Position numbers and translations under genes: made by a program. Positions 11,631 through 22,301 of a stretch of 64,000 bases of DNA are shown in pieces. The notes under the pieces were generated by a model that saw only the letters and a list, made by a program, of their open reading frames with translations, did no database searches and was not told the DNA's origin. The stretch spans positions 4,652,483-4,716,482 of the forward strand of contig JAJEKV010000071.1 in the NCBI GenBank assembly GCA_021234155.1, in the 5' to 3' direction. The stretch's first letter is position 1. Each line of letters begins with the position of its first letter. This stretch comes from Isoetes taiwanensis (taxonomy: Eukaryota; Streptophyta; Lycopodiopsida; Isoetales; Isoetaceae).

Positions 11631-11806
11631 TTTGTCTATGCGCGCATAGACAAAGCTGAGTCTTTGCTCTGCACGCATAGCAAAGATTTAGTTTTGTCCA
11701 TGCGCGCATAGACAAAACCTCAGCTTTGTCTATGCGCGCATGGACAAAACTAAATCTTTGTTGTGCGTGCACAGCAAAGTTGATGCTGCCTTGCCATGCA
11801 CGCATG
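11631..11806. repeat. Array of six palindromes at about 31-bp spacing in an intron (element A)
   Basis: Dyad centres fall at about 11642, 11673, 11704, 11736, 11767 and 11800, with spacings of 31, 31, 32, 31 and 33 bp. The first is a perfect 24-bp palindrome, TTTGTCTATGCGCGCATAGACAAA. The intron starts at GTAAGTAT (about 11594) and ends before the exon that carries methyltransferase motif IV. Confidence 0.88.
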
Positions 11807-13099
11807 GAGTTGCAGTGTACTCACTTTCTTTTTATCTTGCAGAGAAAAAAAGACCCGGTACCACCAGGTTTCTTGACTTTGGTGAAGCAAGCAAAAGATG
11901 AAAGAGCCAAGTTGAAAAGGGTACAAGAGGCCGATCAGGCGATTGTACCGAGTGCTTTTGAGAATTTTGATGAATTTGGCCACCACTGTCTCTACCAAGT
12001 CTACCAGGGGGATTGTGTGAAGATAGACAGAGTGTTGAAACCTGGTGACTACTCCTTGATCATTGCTGACATACCCTACGGGTTTAAGTTGCCTGACAGC
12101 CGAGGTGACGACGCGCCTTTTAAGTACGCAGAGTTTGACTCTTTTGTCAAACGGCTGGTAAAGCTAAACACAACACCTTTGTGGAGGATCGTTGTCTTTC
12201 ACTCCACCAACCAAGCCGGCTTGGTTCAAGCAACTTATTGAAGGAACACCGCAATCTTTGGATTCGAACTGCGATATGGTAAGTCTGCATCTCTTTTAAA
12301 CTTGGTGTCCCTAATTGTCTCTGACTTCTTTCATTTGTTTTACAGGGTGAAGACCAACATCCGTGGCCATGGTGGGGGTGCTAGACTTATAAACGTATTT
12401 GAACAGATTCACATCGGTTACCACAGCACACTAGGCACCAGGACCTTACAACACTACAACACACAGGGAATGGACTACCGAAATGTCTTCCGGCTCCTAG
12501 CGGTTACCACAGTTGACCGACCCAGTTCACGTGGTCGCATTGTCAACCCGTACCGAAGCCCCAGCGCCTAATCAACAAGGCTTCGGAAATGTTTTTCACA
12601 ACCGAGACCGGGTTGTGGATGCATTTTCGGCTCGGCGACCATTTCATGTGCTTTGAGGAAGGGTCGTGAAGCGTATTTGCGGTGGAGTATGATTCTGATA
12701 GTGTTGCTTTCATTAAGTCCAGGATATGTTCTTTAATGAACTTGCCTGATGAGAAACAAGAAGTGGGTGTGAAGGACGGTGGCGATCAAGCAGGAATAAG
12801 CAGTTCAGAGCCACAGATGCCTGCATCAGGCAACACTGATCACCAAGCGGAGTATGTTGAGTTGTTGCCAGTGGTAGATAAAGAACCTGAGGTGGAAAAA
12901 CCGGAAGAGGAAGAGGAAGAGGAGGAAGAAACGGATCCGAACAACGGTGAAGAACACAATGTTTCCGATGATGACCCCCTTAAAGATAAGGAGGTCCCCC
13001 ATGACATTTAAAATTGTGTGTCTGATTATAAACTGAAAAAAATAACATTTATTTTTAAATATTGACTTTCAAAAAGAAATCGTCTGTTAAAAAAGGGGA

Positions 13100-13245
13100 G
13101 CATGTCTATGCGCGCATAGACATGCCTTTCTTCTTTAAACTACACTTTGGATGAAAACGCCCTTGTATCATTATTTGCACTTAAATGATGACTTTTTTAA
13201 AAGGTGGCTTGTTTAAGCGGGGTGCATGTCTATCTTGGCGCATAG
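13100..13245. repeat. Palindromes downstream of the methyltransferase gene (element A)
   Basis: A full copy (CATGTCTATGCGCGCATAGACATG) lies at about 13101-13124 and a degenerate one (TATCTTGGCGCATAGAC) at about 13230. They sit in the 3' flank inside the right end of the element, mirroring the copies at 4741-4940. Confidence 0.8.
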
Positions 13246-13359
13246 ACATTCTTATCTATTTTACATCATATTTTGGCCTTGTATCATTTTTTTTGGTTTC
13301 TTTGATGCTTCTAAGCTGTTCTTAGTATTGTGTTTTGTGTACGATGCGCCCAGGTCAAG

Positions 13360-13587
13360 TGAAAAAGCGTTTAAAATACTACCAAAAACAACCTCCTTTT
13401 AATTATAAATGTTGTACTTTGTTTGTTTGTTCTAAAAAATGCACTTTTTTTAAGGTCAAAGGACCGTTTATCTAAATGTTTTCTTAAGATATGCCAAAAG
13501 TACCAAATTTTGGGGTTTTTTGAAAAAGGAATCTTTTTTGGACGCAATCGCACTACAGGTCATTAGTGCGATTGATCCGACACCTTG
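13360..13587 (-). repeat. Right terminal inverted repeat of element A
   Basis: Read on the minus strand from 13587 it begins CAAGGTGTCGGATCAATCGC and then CACTAATGACCTG, matching the left end at 4380 with a few substitutions. A perfect 10-bp-stem hairpin lies just inside the end (13546-13573). Confidence 0.78.
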
Positions 13588-14239
13588 TTTTTGTCTTTTT
13601 CTATGTCAAGCAGCGACCTGCTATTTGCCAGGTATTGAGAAAGCTTCATTATCTTGCCATGTTGTATTCTTCTGCTGCTTCAAATCTTGACTTCTTCTGC
13701 TTCAAATCTTGACAGATCAGTCTTTAATTTGTTTGCTTTATGATCTTTTCATTTCTTTTCTTCTCTACGCACATTGGCCTATTGCTCAATCTTCACTCGA
13801 ATCTTGTGAGCTTGCTGGATTAGGAGATTTTTATCCTAAAGTAGTTTTTCATAAGCAAATGACATGAAAGCTAGGTATTCAAAAGCCTTGTTAATTAGTT
13901 CCGACGCTTGAGATTAAGATGTTGCTTTCTTGACCTCTTCTGCTGCTTCAAATGTTGACAGATCAGTCTTTAATTTGTTTGCTTTATGATCTTGTTAATA
14001 AAATGTGGCACAGCATGATGCATGTTTTGCATTTTGCTCCTGATCTTTCTTTCTGTTGGATTATGTAAACTGGTGGTTGCCAGGAGGAGGAGCACTCTAG
14101 CAAGCAATTGTTAGAAATTAAACAAAACAAAGCATCATGTGCATACTGAACTGCAGGTGCAGAGGTATGAACAGAAAACTATTTGCTTTTATTCTTGTTT
14201 GGCTGGCTAGCGAAGATGAGAACGAAATATTCGTGCATT
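13588..14239. other. Intergenic DNA with a duplicated segment of about 60 bp
   Basis: A stretch near 13690-13752 (TTCTGCTTCAAATCTTGACA followed by GATCAGTCTTTAATTTG and GCTTTATGATCTT) is repeated almost exactly at about 13937-13995. No coding potential is visible. This looks like ordinary plant intergenic or transposon-derived DNA. Confidence 0.5.
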
Positions 14240-14270
14240 ATAGAATAGAATAGAATAGAATAGAATACAT
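14240..14270 (-). repeat. Pentanucleotide (ATTCT)n tail of the LINE
   Basis: About five TAGAA/ATTCT units sit exactly where the 3' tail of the minus-strand LINE should be. Some LINE clades end in short tandem repeats instead of poly(A). Confidence 0.7.
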
Positions 14271-15715
14271 TTATGTCCCTTGTGCCATAAGGCCCCTGGA
14301 CTTGTGTAGCATGGGCGAGCTCCCTAAAAAGGGGGTTTGCGCTAGCACATCACTTATTTGTTATAATGTAGCCTTTTCTCAAGGCTGACTTTCTTCCTTT
14401 TAATAAGGCATCGCTTTACCTCGGCTTCTTGGCCGTGCGGTGATCGTCGTTATCAATCGCCTTTTAATGAGCATTTTGTGTGAGGCTATATGACTCGTTT
14501 TGTACGGATCATATTACAAGCCCTCTTTCATGTACTTCTCTGTGTGCGGTTCGTCATTACGTGGATCGCGTGCGCGGATCGTAATGATTCCGGTCATCTC
14601 CATCGGCGTGGATTTGGTTCCCCCCACCTTATATTTCTATATACGTCTCGATGTCTCGTGATATCGGGCGATCAGCGATCATATGATTCTCATCCTCTAT
14701 TCTCCCGGAATCCACAGATTCTCCGCATATCCCTGTCCTCCTTGTCTACCCCTCTCCACTGTCTTTTTCGATTCTTAGATCATGGCTTCCCATCCTAAAC
14801 GGCTAGTGTGTCCCTCCCTGTTTTCCCCCCAATATGTTATCCGTGATATGTGATGTCCCATCTGTTGGTCCGGATTGAAAACTTGTATGAGCGGTCGTGC
14901 CTTGGGTCTGTGTGTCTCTCTGCAGCCATGCTCTAGTCGCTATGTCCGCCCATTCCTCATTCCAACGCCCTTCTTCTATTAGATCACTTTCGGGTTTAAT
15001 CCCATCTGTCTAGTCCATGTTGCCACTTCTTTAAACCATCCAGTGCTTTCGAGGATATGTGATTTTGCTGATTCTGTGATTGCAATGCTGGACAATTTTC
15101 CTTGTATGTCTCTCGCGTTGTCTCTGAGTAGGTACCTTATGGTTCTCTCCCATGCTCTCACTTCCATTGGTTTCTGCCCTGTCTCGAGGACCATGATTGT
15201 GAGCGGTGTGTTTGTCCTTACCCTGAATTCCTGTCTATGCCATTGCCTAAGTATTCCTTCCTGCTTTTCCCAGTTTCTTTCTGTTAAACCTGGTCCCCAT
15301 GCTTCTGCTCCGTACAACTGAGTGGTGGCTATTGCTGCACTGAATAGATAACATTTGATGTCCCAATCAGTTATTCTACTCTTGTTACAGAAGTTTTTCA
15401 TGTTAAAGTAGCTTCCTATAGCTGATTGGAATCTAGCGTTAGCTCCTTTGGCCCATTTTCCCGTGCCATGCGCATCATAGCCTAGGTATCTGTATTCTGT
15501 TGGTTCTTCTATCTCTTCACCTTTATATTTGAAAGGTTTATGCCTGTTCCTGTGTCCAAAGATAACTATCTTAGTTTTTGCTAGATTCACTGTCAGCCCT
15601 GTATCCTCACAGAATTGTTCTAGAATTTTGAGCAGTCTGTGCATTCCTTTGTTTTTTGTTGCCATCATACTAAGATCATCCGCATATAGCATTATCGGTA
15701 CTTTTATTGAGACAG
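14240..15715 (-). mobile_element. 5'-truncated LINE (non-LTR retrotransposon)
   Basis: The minus-strand frame 15692-14979 (237 aa) begins at the RT active site YADD and continues NLAKTKIVIF and EYRYLGYD, then the thumb and C-terminal region with YGAEAWGPGLTERNWEKQE and a GQKPMEVRAWERT segment typical of LINE ORF2 proteins. Coding similarity seems to continue in another frame to about 14800. Everything upstream of YADD (endonuclease and RT fingers) is missing, as expected for 5' truncation. The 3' end is marked by an (ATTCT)n tail (14240-14270 on the plus strand as tagaatagaat) rather than poly(A). Confidence 0.8.
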
Positions 15716-17200
15716 ATTTTGTATTATTTCATTCTTTCTCTAAAGTGTCGCTGCATGTAATGTGTTTTTTGCTTGTAGATATTGTGGATGCCAGATTTTT
15801 ACACATCATGGCGGTGGCCACAACATTAGTATGGACTCGAAACTACAAGGTTTAGTGCAAACGATAAATGTAAGCAAAATTATTATTTTTCAAGATTATG
15901 ACTGCAAACATTGGCAATGGCAGAAATATAGAAGCAAAGCAGGTGCCAATCATTAAAACGACGAGATTAGCTTCTGCCCAAGTTAGAACATTTCATGGTA
16001 TCTAAATTGCAGTGTTTGCAATATCTTCATGTCTGTGGGCTTGCTTTCTCTGGAAGCATGCTATATTTTGGGGCTTCTGGGGCTTCGCTTATGTGTTTGT
16101 GGTTGCCTCATAATTCCACTAAAAAGCCTTTTATTTGTTGTTGTATCAGGCCTAATTGATGGCGGCGATCAAATACTTTAATGTTCTAGTCAGTTAAGTG
16201 AGCAAATAGTTTTGTTACTCTACTGCATAGCGGTCTATGTACTACCATCGAATATTCCAGGAAACCTTGGGATGTTTTTTTCTGTTCATCAAACTGATCA
16301 AGCATCAAACATCCTTGTGTTCTATTAGAATGTCGTGTTGTCCTATCAATTGTCAATGATTATTGACTATGTAAATTACTTTTTGGTCTTTGATTTGTAT
16401 AAGGATGAACTTTTTTAGAAAGTTTAGAGTTCTCATTACTAGCTATTGGAAATGCCAGGGTTCAAATCCTTGGGCACTTGAATTTGCTCCTAATGCAATA
16501 TCATATATTGTATATTTAGCCATTTGTATACCCTCAATATTTTATTAAAACCACTATCAAGCTTACATAATAAAAACATTAAGATTTTGATGGAGAAAGT
16601 TAAGACAATTGCTGTCTTAAAATAACAATGGTTTCCAAGTTGAATATGTGCAAATATTTTTTATGAAACCAATACTAATTGCTTTGTCTCGAGCATCATC
16701 GCTTGTTCTTTCTAATATTGAGTAGGTTAAAAAGATGCAAGTGTTTACTATCTTGATGAAAAAACCATTAACACTTAGCTTATGTCTTTTGATAAAGTGT
16801 TGAGATATTTTATTGTATAGAACAACGTTGGTTCATCTAAAAAGATGACAATAACTTCATTAAGCAACCACTTTAAGTTGCATGAACTATAAAAATAAAT
16901 CGTTACTAGTTTACTGCCCACATACATAGAACATAGCAACAAAGCACTATTAAAACCATAATACTAAACCAAGCAAACTAACTATCATAAAATACCATAG
17001 TCGTGAACTATGGAAAAAAACTAGAACAATAGATCACAAGTAAGAACCTTACTACATAACTCTTTATGGTTAATCAACATATTAACCCACAAACTTACAT
17101 TAGTTTATTATCGTGGTTTTATGGAAAAACTGCTATGTTAAACCAATAACAATTATTTTTTGGGGGTCTTGTGATAGATGTTAATCAGTAGCCACAACAT
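15716..17200. other. AT-rich intergenic DNA; expected left end of element B not found
   Basis: Comparison with element A predicts that the left end of B should fall here, about 600 bp below the methyltransferase stop. I find no CAAGATTGCG / ATTAAACGGGAG sequence. Near 17172 the sequence (minus strand CACAAGACCCCCAAAAAATA) changes to a repeat that resembles 1836 onward, suggesting that the end was replaced by, or interrupted by, another repeat. No genes are seen. Confidence 0.4.
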
Positions 17201-17207
17201 AAATCCG

Positions 17208-20200
17208 TCAGAGATCTAAATTAAAATCTTCTTCATTCTTCTTGCTGCTCTCAGCTTGATCAGTCTCTATCGTTTCACCTTTCTCTGGTGACTTAGGCTT
17301 TTCTGTGTTGATGGTTGCTTCTGGTATTGTAGCTAGAGCAACTTCTTTCAGCTCTGCAAATGTAGCTTCGTCTTCCAAAGAGCTTGTAAAAGGAGGCTGT
17401 ATCTCCGAAGATGTCATCTTAGCAAAATCAGAATTAGACTTTGCCCCCAACTCTTGATTCTCGTCTGGTAGAGTTGGTAAGGCAGAAAGTCTCATCTTGA
17501 TGAACTGTACAGCCTCCTTATCAATGTCAACAGCTACACAATTTCGGCCCTTCTTAAGTGCACAAGCAATAGTAGTACCAGAGCCAGAAAATGCGTCGAG
17601 CACCCAATCTCCTGGACGTGAGAACATGTCCAGAAGATGGTTAATCAGCTTCTGTGACTTCTGGTAGTGATTCACTATTCTTCCTTGTGCACTAGGGTCC
17701 TGCAGCTTCTGTAACACAACTGGAAACTCCAACACTTTCGAAAAGTTCTGGCACGCCGCTGTGTTGAAGTGTTCCATTGTATGTTTTCCATCGAAACTCC
17801 AATAAGCCACATGGAGATATTCGACCTTACTCAGCAGTCGCGGGCCTCCACCATGGTAATTAATATTTGTTTTGTACCTAAGGAACAAAGAAATAAAAAA
17901 GGATTTAAGTACAGCCAAAAGAATCGTATTCCGAATAGAAACTCCTAACAAGAATTTAAAAATTCTAGAGTTGTAACTAAAAAAAAGAAGACAATGAAAA
18001 CAAAAGGACTTGTGTATTCCAGAATAAGTGCTTACCAAACCAGATTTTCATAACCAGCTTGCGCAGGGGAACCAAAATGATTCTTGAAGCTGGCTTCCAC
18101 CAGGCCTGATTGCATGCTTGAGTGAAATACAACTAGCCTCCAATGTTTTGCCATGGTAATTTGCTTTATACCATCGACGAAAGCGTTGAACTCAGAGTTT
18201 TTAAATGGCTGGTCGTCATAGCGGCTGTCTTTCAGCTTAAACCCATATGGAAGGTCAGCTATTACCAAGGTAAAATCTTGGGGCTTTATTGAATCGGCTA
18301 ATTTGGTGCAATCACCGTGTACTATACAGAACAGGTTATTTGATCGTACATTGTAAACCGTTCGTAATCGGAGGGCTCATTATCCAAAACTCGCCTGTCC
18401 GCCAGCGTCCTCTCTTCTCGCGCTGTCCTGACCAGATGCATGAAGCCCTCCGGCAGGTCCTTGTTTTTCTTTTTGCTCTGCAAAGAATAACGTCTTAGTA
18501 ACAAGAAAAACAAAAATGTAGAAAATAATTCAACGTACCCAGCCTTCAAAATTTGGCGCATATTGGACAATCCTTTCGTCCGAGGTTGCGATAGGGTAAA
18601 GCTCTTTGCACCTTTCCCATCTGTCGACATTTAACTGTTCCATTAAGCATGTTTGACAGGTGATGACATTTTTCTGGCTGTAATATAATACAAACGTTAG
18701 AAGAAAGAAAACTATAAAGGAAAGCAAGAAGAAAGAATCATTTAAACACTGTAAGCTCAAGTGTATTCCAGAATACACTTTGGCTCTCACACTGCAAGGC
18801 AAAGTGTATTCCGGAATACACTTTCTGTATTCCGGAATACACTTTCTATCTTGCGTGAGGGCCAAAGTGTATTCCGGAATACACTTTGCGTGTGGGCCAG
18901 AGTGTATTCCGGAATACACTTTGTCTCCCGCGTGTGGGCCAGAGTGTATTCCGGAATACACTTTGTCCTATCAAACAAAAAACCCAAAGTGGCATTCTTA
19001 CTTGTGGAGCTCCTTGGACATTTCTTCTAGTGTAAATTCCTTATCAATAACCTTTTGCAGTAGCCTTTCTAGTATATCCATATCTGTGAAGCCCTGCATT
19101 TCTCGCCAGACAGTTATTGTCATTTCCTTTTTGGGGACATCGGATCCTTTTTTCTTGTCGGATACCTTTCCTTTGCTTTTTAAATCACCACGCTCGAACA
19201 TGGTGAATATTTTGTTTTGGAGGTCCCAAATCTGCAGAGAAGAAAGCGATGTCAGTGGGATGGTTGCAGGGGTATTCCAGAATACAAAGGGAACTTACTC
19301 TGCCGTCTCTGAAGGCCAGTTGAAACCAGTTATCATGTGTTATCAGAGACTGCCGTTTGTTAGCCTCGTCGTATTTGAGGCAAAGACTCCACAAAGACAC
19401 GCTTCCTTCCGCCCAGAGAGTATTGTGGTTTCTTTAAATCATCTCCATATTTTTCTTTAAATATCACATATTCCCCCGTGCATGAACCTGATTTTGTCCA
19501 CTTAAACTCATTTTAAGCTTATATTCGATTTGTCGCGATTGTGCGTGTTGGCAACGATTTTGGCTTTTTCATCCGCCAGAGCCACAAGAAATGTTCTGAC
19601 CCGAACCACGTGAGAGGTATCTTGGATTGTTTTTCTCTTTGTACAACTGCCTCCTAGCTTTGAAACTGTGGTTTCCCCCAAGGACATAGTGCATGTAGGT
19701 GTCTGCATTTTCTTTGTCGTAGTCCTTGGGGTCCATGCACTGGGATCTGTCAACAAGAACAACAATTGGAGCAACATGGGCATTGGGGTTGCTCCTTATT
19801 CTGTCCTTCAAATTTCTTAAGTGGTCAGCATAGATTTTGCGAACCTGAAGGGGGCGCTCACCAGCTTCATTCTTGGGTGGCAACCTCATGGAAGTTACTG
19901 GCAAGTATATTACACCTTGCACATACTTGTTCTGATTTATTTCTTCCATCCTCTCTGAGGTCTTATCCACCTTATTTTCTTTAATGGCCACCCCAGGTGC
20001 CTTGCCCTTTCCCTTCTTCTTCTTTGGTTGTTCCTCGGGAATTTCCTGCACTACAATTTCTTGCACTTTGCGTTTTTTTGGTTCTTTTGCCGCAACAGTG
20101 CCCCTTGGCCGGCTTTGTCTCTGATGCTCTTCTGATGTGCTGGGGCTGTCGTTCCCTTCTTCTTGACTGAAGCCGCCACCTTCATTGTCCTCCTCTACTC

Positions 20201-20981
20201 TCTCATCTTCTGACGCGCTGTGTGCAAAATCCTCGCTGGTCGTAGATTGCACTCTCTGTATAATTTCCCACAACCTCAGCTTATTTATGTAATGAGTCAT
20301 GTACTTGTACAGAGGTTGAGGTGTCATCAGATAGTTCTCTTATTACACCCATGCAAATGAAGTCGGAGTCAGTGTAGAGCTTTCCTCCAGGACTTTTACA
20401 AACGTGGAGGAAAGTAAGTGTGCTGTACTTTCCTCCAGTTCTCCTTGTGATAAACCACTGTGTTTGAAAATTCTCATACACAGTGGGTTCTTCTGTGTCC
20501 CGTACACTTGCCTGTGGGTGTGGCTTTGTTTTTAACTTTATTGACTTTCGAGAAGCTTTCTTGCTACCTTCTTGTCTGCAATACATTGGAGACAAAAACC
20601 ATATTTAGAAGCCAGAACCAACACTAAAACGTATTCTGGAATAAATGTTCAGCCTTTTTTTACTAAAACAAGACAGATTTAAGCCCCTTCGAAGGTTTTT
20701 TTATCGAAAAGGAAGTGTTAAAAACAAGCTACTTTTTCTTAAAATCGAAACCTTTTTACAAAAAAAACACCGAAAGTGTATTCCGGATTACACTTTGGCT
20801 TACACAAGAAGGCCAAAGTGTATTTTACTTTGGCTTACACTCGAAGACTTTGCCTTTAGTGTGAAGGCCAAAGTGTATTCCGGAATACACTTTGGCCTTC
20901 ACACGAAAGCCAAAACCTATTCCGGAATAAGAAACGCACTAAGAAATGATTGTACGTTGTACTTTTGACTCACCTGTCCAT
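17208..20981 (-). CDS. ParB-like domain + beta-class amino DNA methyltransferase (element B)
   Basis: The start is ATG at 20981, with an 8-base first exon (ATGGACAG) followed by GTGAGT; C has the identical exon and A a similar one. Exon 2 (from about 20577) encodes a Lys-rich leader and an FQTQWFITRRTGGKYSTL region. The 20327-19569 segment is acidic, then has a PKKKKGKGK nuclear-type basic run, then a ParB/sulfiredoxin-like domain: LQVRKIYADHLRNLKDRI, APIVVLVDR and YVLGGNHSFKARR. Later exons include IWDLQNKIFTMFERGDLKSKG (about 19240-19180), a CQTC-containing exon (about 18690-18540), motif IV (IADLPYGFKLKDSR, near 18256) and INYHGGGPRLL. They end with motif X/I (KLINHLLDMFSRPGDWVLDAFSGSGTT, here cited by position 17651-17571) and AVDIDKEAVQFIK. 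The order IV...X-I is that of beta-class N6A/N4C methyltransferases. All catalytic motifs are intact, so this is the best-preserved copy. Bacterial and phage proteins fuse ParB-like domains to such methylases; target base and site are unknown here. Confidence 0.8.
18761..18961. repeat. Palindrome array, GTGTATTCCGGAATACAC (element B intron)
   Basis: Six copies start at 18761, 18804, 18825, 18866, 18902 and 18944. Most intervals are 36-43 bp, with one of 21 bp, so sites fall near multiples of two helical turns. The best copies extend to a perfect 26-bp palindrome, CAAAGTGTATTCCGGAATAC plus CACTTTG (18863-18888). The array is in an intron of the methyltransferase gene, between the IWDL exon and the CQTC exon. 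Confidence 0.9.
20620..20935. repeat. Palindromes in intron 1 of the element B methyltransferase gene
   Basis: Copies lie near 20625 (degenerate), 20777 (GTGTATTCCGGATTACAC), 20816 (half), 20871 (perfect) and 20918 (degenerate). All fall inside the intron after the 8-base first exon, the same position as the ten-site array of element A. Confidence 0.8.
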
Positions 20982-21315
20982 GTCTTCTCTATGCGTATCG
21001 GAATACAGTCTCTGAATATAATATTCGAGGCGCTGGCGCTGGCGACTTCGGCTCAGAGACTGGAATACGCAACTGAAGGCGCCAAAAATTCCTTTTAAAG
21101 GTATCTATTTCGTCTTGCTCGTATTTTATGTGAAGTGGAATACATTTAGCCTTACTGTTCTGCTCGAGTATATTCCGGAATAGCTTTTAGTTTGCCTTTC
21201 ACTTAATTGTTACAGGAACTTCTACTTGTACTAGGTGGGCTTGTATTCGAGAATAAGAAAAGGTCTGCATTAGAGAAAATTTCTAAAATCTCTACACTAT
21301 TTTGCAGTTGTCAAG
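20982..21315. promoter_or_regulatory. Divergent promoter region of element B
   Basis: This is the 334 bp between the start codons of the two divergent genes; the same gap in C is 330 bp (56488-56817). It contains weak palindrome copies near 21170 (GTATATTCCGGAATAGC) and 21243, and several half sites. Shared control of both genes through palindrome binding is an inference from position. Confidence 0.5.
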
Positions 21316-22301
21316 ATGACGAACCGCTTCGTGAACAAACTTCCAGCACCTTTTGTTGTCTCAAGCTCGTCTAGTTCTGAGGAAACGCTTGGGAGCAATG
21401 CCTTTTCTTCAGAAGACCAGCATTCTTCGACTCCTACCTCTACAACATCGTTGTTGCTTCTCGAAGACACTCCGAGTCCAGCACGTAACAGACTACCACC
21501 ACCCTTCCAACTATCACCAAGTCCATTAGACAGTGCACTCGCATCTCCTTCCAAAGCATCACCTCCAGTTCGGAGCATGCTGCCACCACCCTTCGTTCCA
21601 TCCCCCGGACCTACAGAGGCTCCACCACAACGAGTGCTCAAGAACAAGCTACCCCCACCGTTTGTGGTTTCGCCCCCTTCGTTCAAGTACACAAGGAACA
21701 CAGAAGACTGTGAGATTCACTACAATTTCTCTTCCCAGGACTTCACTACAAATGAGGACGATGCTGCAGCATGTACTCCTTGTCACACAACGGTTGTGAC
21801 ACATGGATTTGCAGAATTCCAGTCCGCTCTAAAGGATATGTTTGCAAGAACTCCTTCTCAAGAGGGTACAAGAACAGCTGCTGCCGCAACCTCTTATGGG
21901 CCATCACCATCCTTTAACACTGTGCTACCACCTTTTCCGGGAACAACTTCACGTGGCCTGTTTTCCTATACAAGCACACCACTCAGGACTGAGGAAGTTA
22001 CCCCTAGAGTAGAAGTTTCATCAGAAGATGAAGACACCAACGAGGAACAACGAGATTACATGTTCTCCAGCCAATCTTCAAAGAAATTTAAGGTGGATTT
22101 TACTTTGAGAGCATGCTCCTCTGTAAGAAGAAGAAACCTTATGGATGAACACAAAATGAGGAGACTCTTGAGAACTAAATGCTGCTCATTGGGTTGCATC
22201 AACAGATTTAACATGGCTAAATTGCGAGCAGTTAGAGACAACTACAGTTCAATGACATTGGCTGACCAGAATGCCTACTTAGCTTACCATGTAAGACCAG
22301 G

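Larger units (their letters stand above)
8977..13011 (+). pseudogene. ParB-like domain + beta-class amino DNA methyltransferase of element A
   Basis: Start codon ATG 8977 opens a 14-base exon (MAGSR) followed by a GT-AG intron (8991-9559); the same tiny first exon is found in B and C. Later exons encode a Lys-rich region, an acidic Glu/Pro repeat tract (about 10100-10250), and a ParB/sulfiredoxin-like piece with YMYIVIGGTHTFKAKR near 10665. Next come IWDLRQEKIFDMYADG (about 11150), a CxxC-containing exon (11420-11595), and a methyltransferase exon (11840-12240) with motif IV ADIPYGFKLPDSR. These are followed by KTNIRGHGGG after a further intron, and then the motif X/I region. Motif I is damaged: around 12615-12670 the FSGSGTT-like segment is shifted out of frame by single-base indels. 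The gene ends in a Glu-rich tail and TAA at about 13011. Introns hold the palindromes and exons lack them. Methylation of adenine-N6 or cytosine-N4 is predicted from the family; this copy looks inactive unless the indels are sequencing errors. Confidence 0.75.
4380..13587. mobile_element. Element A: complete DUF7869 + ParB-methyltransferase DNA element, about 9.2 kb
   Basis: The ends are inverted copies of each other: the left begins CAAGGTGACGGATCAAACGC and the right ends in the complement (GATCCGACACCTTG). The similarity continues through CACTAATGACCTG into AT-rich sequence for roughly 200 bp. Inside are two divergent genes, a minus-strand DUF7869-type protein (5231-8152) and a plus-strand ParB/methyltransferase protein (8977-13011). 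More than twenty copies of a TATGCGCGCATA-centred palindrome are spread from 4741 to 13245, outside exons. No clear target-site duplication is visible. It is an older or more diverged relative of copies B and C: gene order and exon layout match, but the proteins and the palindrome sequence differ. Confidence 0.8.

Noticed and set aside
4360-13600. Target-site duplication of element A
   Set aside because: The flanks (ending GCTTTGAA and starting TTTTTGTC) share no convincing direct repeat.
16453-16468. B-box-like GGTTCAAATCC suggesting a tRNA or SINE
   Set aside because: I could not find an A-box at the right distance or paired acceptor arms.
18761-18961. CRISPR-like array
   Set aside because: The repeats are perfect palindromes without unique spacers of constant length, in introns of a eukaryotic transposon gene. 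There are no cas genes.
21533-21799. Alternative plus-strand ORF inside the DUF7869 gene
   Set aside because: This is an out-of-frame shadow of the proline-rich N-terminus; the main frame is conserved in copy C.
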